A DNA stretch of 64,000 nt from Ottelia alismoides (taxonomy: Eukaryota; Streptophyta; Magnoliopsida; Alismatales; Hydrocharitaceae), in the NCBI GenBank assembly GCA_037367405.1, contig JAZKJV010009329.1:124001-188000 (forward strand). Reading direction: 5' to 3'. The translations under genes were made by a program, and so were the position numbers. The notes beneath the pieces are model-generated. The model made no database searches and was not told where the DNA came from. It saw nothing but the letters and a program-made list of their open reading frames with translations. Positions 60,975 to 64,000 of the stretch are shown one piece after another (position 1 is the stretch's first letter; each line of letters starts with the position of its first letter).

Positions 60975-61269
60975 TGTTGGAGTATATGCATCATATGTAA
61001 GATGGGTAAATGGATCCTTCCAAGATCCATTTATCACATCCATTGTTTAGTCCCACATCTACTCGTGGTGGGACTTGGAGAGTCTGTGGAGGTTATATAA
61101 GAAGCCCCAGACCTCATGTATCAGATAAGAAAGTCAATAAACGCATCATCCCTTTGAGGCGTTCTCCTATGGTTTCATCCCGCTCCTTAGGGAATAGGGT
61201 TCCACGTAAAATCCCACTTTCTTAATTTTTTTTATCTCTGCTACGCTTTCGCATTCAAGTTTTCTAACA
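60975..61269 (+). repeat. 5' LTR
   Basis: Starts TGTTGGAGTAT and ends TTCTAACA. TATATAA at 61094-61100 is the likely TATA box. The partner LTR is at 63252. Confidence 0.92.
61094..61100 (+). promoter_or_regulatory. LTR TATA box
   Basis: GGTTATATAAGAAGCC, conserved in the 3' LTR at 63371-63377. Confidence 0.6.
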
Positions 61270-61281
61270 TGGTATCAGAGC
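61270..61281 (+). other. Primer-binding site (initiator Met tRNA)
   Basis: A perfect TGGTATCAGAGC directly after the LTR CA end. Confidence 0.95.
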
Positions 61282-63239
61282 GGGTTCGATTCTCGATGAT
61301 GTATTTTATATTTTTGCTCGAGATTCATTTTGGGTTCTTTGTTCTTGAAGATGATTATTATTGTGTGTTTAAGTTCTGTCCAAGTTCCAAGGTTTCTATT
61401 GAAACCCTAAATTTTGCTCAGTAGCAAGCATCTCGAATCATCATCGGTTGCAGAAAAATTAGGGTTCCATCTCTAGAACCTTAAATCCAACTTCAGGCGA
61501 TGCATGACCATGTAATGACCCTAACAATCGCAGTTCCCAGCGGCAGCAACGATCCCTTATCACCCTTGTTCGCATGCTCTAGTGGCGGCGACGGCCTCTC
61601 ATTCAGCCTCCATGTGGAGACCCCTCCAGGCGTTGCTCTCCAGGAGGCGCTACAGCAGATCCCGTTGCCCTCTTCCGATCACGAGATCCAGACAGAGCTT
61701 CTCCTCCTCTCGCATCTCAACGTGGCTCCAGGCAGCAGAGCCCTACCGTACGGCTCCAGGCAGCGGAACCTCACTGCGCGGCTCCAGGTTGCAGCCACGA
61801 TCTCACCTCCAAAGGCGGAGCCACCCTTCTCGAGGCTCTAGGTGGCAGCGACCCCCTTTAATCACCTCCAAGCGAAGGCCTCTCCTCGCAACGAAACACT
61901 AGGCGGCGACACCCCCCCCCCAATCCCAGACGGCAGGCGGAGCCCATCCACGAGCATCCACGAGTGAAAATAGCCCGAGCGCCTCCAAACAGCGCTCCTC
62001 TCCTTGCATTATCCACATCAGCCCAAGGCGGCAAGTCCCTATGATGAAGCCTCATCGGGGAGGCACACAAGATCAGAGGCCCCCATCGGAGCGGCTTCGA
62101 GAAAGGGTTCCCAAGGGGGAACTCTAAATAGGGAGCGCACTTGTTGTTGGGCCCAATGGGGCCATAAGTTAAAACAATTGGCCCTATTTGGGCTACTGCG
62201 GCTTAAAGAGAAAAAAGAGAGCTGCTTTCTTTGAGCCAGAGTTGGGCCATATAAAAAAAGAGAGGGAGAGAGAGAGAGAAGAGGCCTAACGGCGCTATAG
62301 TTTTCTTAGAAAAAGGCGCGAAAAGAAAAGCCATACACAAAAACTTGCAAAAAAGGAAAAAGCCCAAAAAATGATGAACGGCTAATTTGAAGAAAAAAAG
62401 AAAAAAAGAAACGACAATAAAAATAGAATAGCCGAGAAAAAATGATTTAAGAAATGAAAAGAGAGCAAAAAAATCGGCATCAGCTAAGTGATTCATTAGT
62501 TTTTTTATTTTCCTCATTTTCTTGTCTTCTCCCCACTTTGCCGATGTCACTATATTCCGACAAGTATGGGAGAAAGGGGGAGTATTGTGTAGAGTTACAT
62601 GATGAATTCAGATTCTCCAAACCAGCTAGATTTTCAGACTCAACGTTCAGATTCCGAGCCCTTTGTCAGATGTGCACGTGTTTGCCATCATTTGTTGTGG
62701 TCCCCATTTTTTATTTTGGTCAGAGTTTTTATGTGTTCCATAGGGACTCCAGAGTAGAGATCTCATTCCCTATGCTATGTGGGCTAGGTTTTCATGTGGT
62801 TTCATAGGGACTCCGAAGTAGAGATCCCATTCTCTGAGCCAGTATGGGAGAGACCCAGTTCTCCGATGAGGAGACTTTTCAGACTCCATTCTCCATCGAC
62901 CGTGGACTCCGACGAGGATGTCTCCAAGGCTTTTCCGGTTCGGCCCTTTCAAAAGCAGTTGTCCACATGTTGTGGCGGGCCAGAATTCCCCAGATGGAGA
63001 CTCATTTCAGTTGCAGTAACTCTGACAGGCACGGTACAGAGCACATGCTCTCCGACGAGGAGATTCTATTTGACTCACACTCCAGCCTATTTGTTCCTCC
63101 TCACCTGCACGACATGAGAAGCAACGTCCTTAACAGTAGCCGAAATTTGTGCGCGTTGAGTTGATATTGTATGTAGTGTCTTGTATAGTGAGTTTGAGAT
63201 TTCTTTCTGTTTGTCCAAGCTGAGCATTGCATGCTCCGG
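61282..63239 (+). other. Interior of non-autonomous element, no recognised ORF
   Basis: 61500-62120 is GC-rich with five or so diverged 'ctccaggcagcgg' words and overlapping open frames (61500-61902) of unlike, repetitive composition. A purine-rich stretch follows (62200-62470), then 62550-63120 with a 30-bp direct repeat (62739-62768 and 62803-62832) and several 'tccgaygagga' words. I see no protein domain. It may have captured host sequence. Confidence 0.5.
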
Positions 63240-63251
63240 CTTGAGGGATAG
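63240..63251 (+). other. Polypurine tract
   Basis: CTTGAGGGATAG directly before the 3' LTR. Confidence 0.65.
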
Positions 63252-63552
63252 TATTGGACTACATGTGTCATATGTAAGATGGGTAAATGGATCCTTCCAA
63301 GATTCATTAACTGCATCCATTGTTTAGTCCCACATCTACTAGTGGTAGGACTTGGAGGGTCTGTGGAGGCTATATAAGAAGCCTCATATCTCATGTATCA
63401 GATGAGAAAGTCAATAGACAAATCAGCCCTTTGAGGCGTTCTCCCATGGTTTCATCTCGCTCCTTAGGGAGTAGAGTCTCACGTAAAATCCCATGTTCTT
63501 AATGTTTTTATTCTTTATCTCTGATACGCTTCTGCGTTCAAGTTTTCTAACA
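63252..63552 (+). repeat. 3' LTR
   Basis: 301 bp, starting TATTGGACTAC (first TG mutated to TA) and ending TTCTAACA. Aligned along its full length with 60975-61269, with scattered differences. Confidence 0.92.
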
Positions 63553-64000
63553 GCCTCCGCCCACAATAGTCGTGCACCATCAGCCATCTGGAAATGTATT
63601 TCCATCAAAAAAAACCCGACTCAAAACCAAGTCCACCAGCCAATAAGAAGCCAGAAGATGTTGACCTTCAGGTCAACGCCTTCATCCCCTAACCTCCTCC
63701 TCCTTTGCATGTTAACCCTCTACAACCCACTACTTCCTCTCCTCCTCTCCATTCCCGCACTCAAACCACCTTCTTCCCCCCTCGCTATTGAGTACCATCT
63801 TGCGAAGCTCACGGCTCTGATTAACCTAACCTCAAACCACTTCGGAACCTCATAACTCCAACCTTTGAAACCTTCTCGTCATCCAACGTAACTGCCGTTG
63901 CACACCATTTGAGACCGACATCATCTCCATGATTGTTCCCAGTTGTTACACCCTCGACCCATCTAGTAACCGATGAACCCCTTTTCAATCATTACAAACC
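63553..64000. other. Unassigned sequence to window end
   Basis: Continues the 60687-60974 sequence once the LTR element is removed. C/T-rich with no recognised gene on either strand. Confidence 0.4.

Larger units (their letters stand above)
60975..63552 (+). mobile_element. Compact non-autonomous LTR element (Copia-type)
   Basis: 2578 bp with LTRs of 295 and 301 bp and the perfect TSD GCCTC (60970-60974 and 63553-63557). The primer-binding site TGGTATCAGAGC abuts the 5' LTR and a purine-rich CTTGAGGGATAG abuts the 3' LTR. The 1.98 kb interior has no gag or pol motif. It fits a short non-autonomous derivative depending on a Copia element in trans. Confidence 0.9.

Noticed and set aside
61270..61281. 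TGGTATCAGAGC as part of a tRNA gene
   Set aside because: It is the 3' complement of initiator Met tRNA next to an LTR end, i.e. a primer-binding site. No cloverleaf sequence surrounds it. The same holds for 34933-34947 and 60522-60533.
61500..61902. Two overlapping plus-strand frames of 106-113 codons as a host gene
   Set aside because: They lie inside a non-autonomous LTR element and consist of diverged 'ctccaggcagc' words. No domain is seen, and both frames are open because of GC content.

Overview
This window reads as nuclear DNA of a flowering plant. The evidence is layered Copia, Gypsy (Athila-like), LINE, hAT-like and Mutator-like elements, plus one conserved plant gene body, a RINT1/TIP20-family (MAG2-like) vesicle-tethering protein. 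A monocot is possible but I cannot prove it from this sequence. More than 90% of the window is transposable-element DNA, mostly old and inactivated. Coordinates of target-site duplications (TSDs), LTR ends and palindromes were read by eye; percent identities are rough visual estimates.

Layout. (1) 1-1727: a decayed Copia gag-protease piece. (2) 1728-15184: a giant-LTR, Athila-related element that appears non-autonomous. It has a 5' LTR remnant, a primer-binding site, a degenerate ORF of unknown kind, a hairpin cluster, a polypurine tract and a ~4.2 kb 3' LTR. A reverse-oriented solo LTR (5005-8599) sits inside it, and a foldback MITE sits in its 3' LTR. (3) 15185-~38520: an Athila-like Gypsy element. 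Its 5' LTR is split by another solo LTR (17545-21260). Its gag, protease and start of reverse transcriptase are recognisable, and a 10.6 kb minus-strand Copia element (26986-37596) is inserted precisely at the protease/RT boundary. (4) ~38520-47830: more reverse-oriented giant LTRs, a Copia LTR fragment, and the 3' part of a minus-strand Athila-like element with integrase. (5) 47831-51117: intergenic DNA with a hAT-like element that contains a 388 bp Mutator-like foldback MITE. (6) 51118-53094: the large 3' coding exon of the MAG2-like gene on the minus strand. (7) 53382-60686: a MITE, then a minus-strand Copia element that has received a LINE and two related hAT elements, one of them inside the LINE. 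(8) 60975-63552: a compact non-autonomous LTR element with a perfect TSD.

The only probable cellular gene is the MAG2-like exon. Its family acts in Golgi-to-ER retrograde tethering. Its N-terminal exon(s), about 130 residues by comparison with the family, were not found upstream. They would lie beyond 64000, giving a transposon-filled intron of at least 10 kb, or they are lost.

The most unusual signal is in the giant-LTR family. Two otherwise different members share the same 3' non-coding architecture: a cluster of CTATACTTAGG/CCTAAGTATAG hairpins with G-runs, then A/T tracts phased at ~11 bp, then a conserved block, then the polypurine tract and LTR. Its LTRs also carry a self-complementary 5' terminus and inverted W-box pairs.
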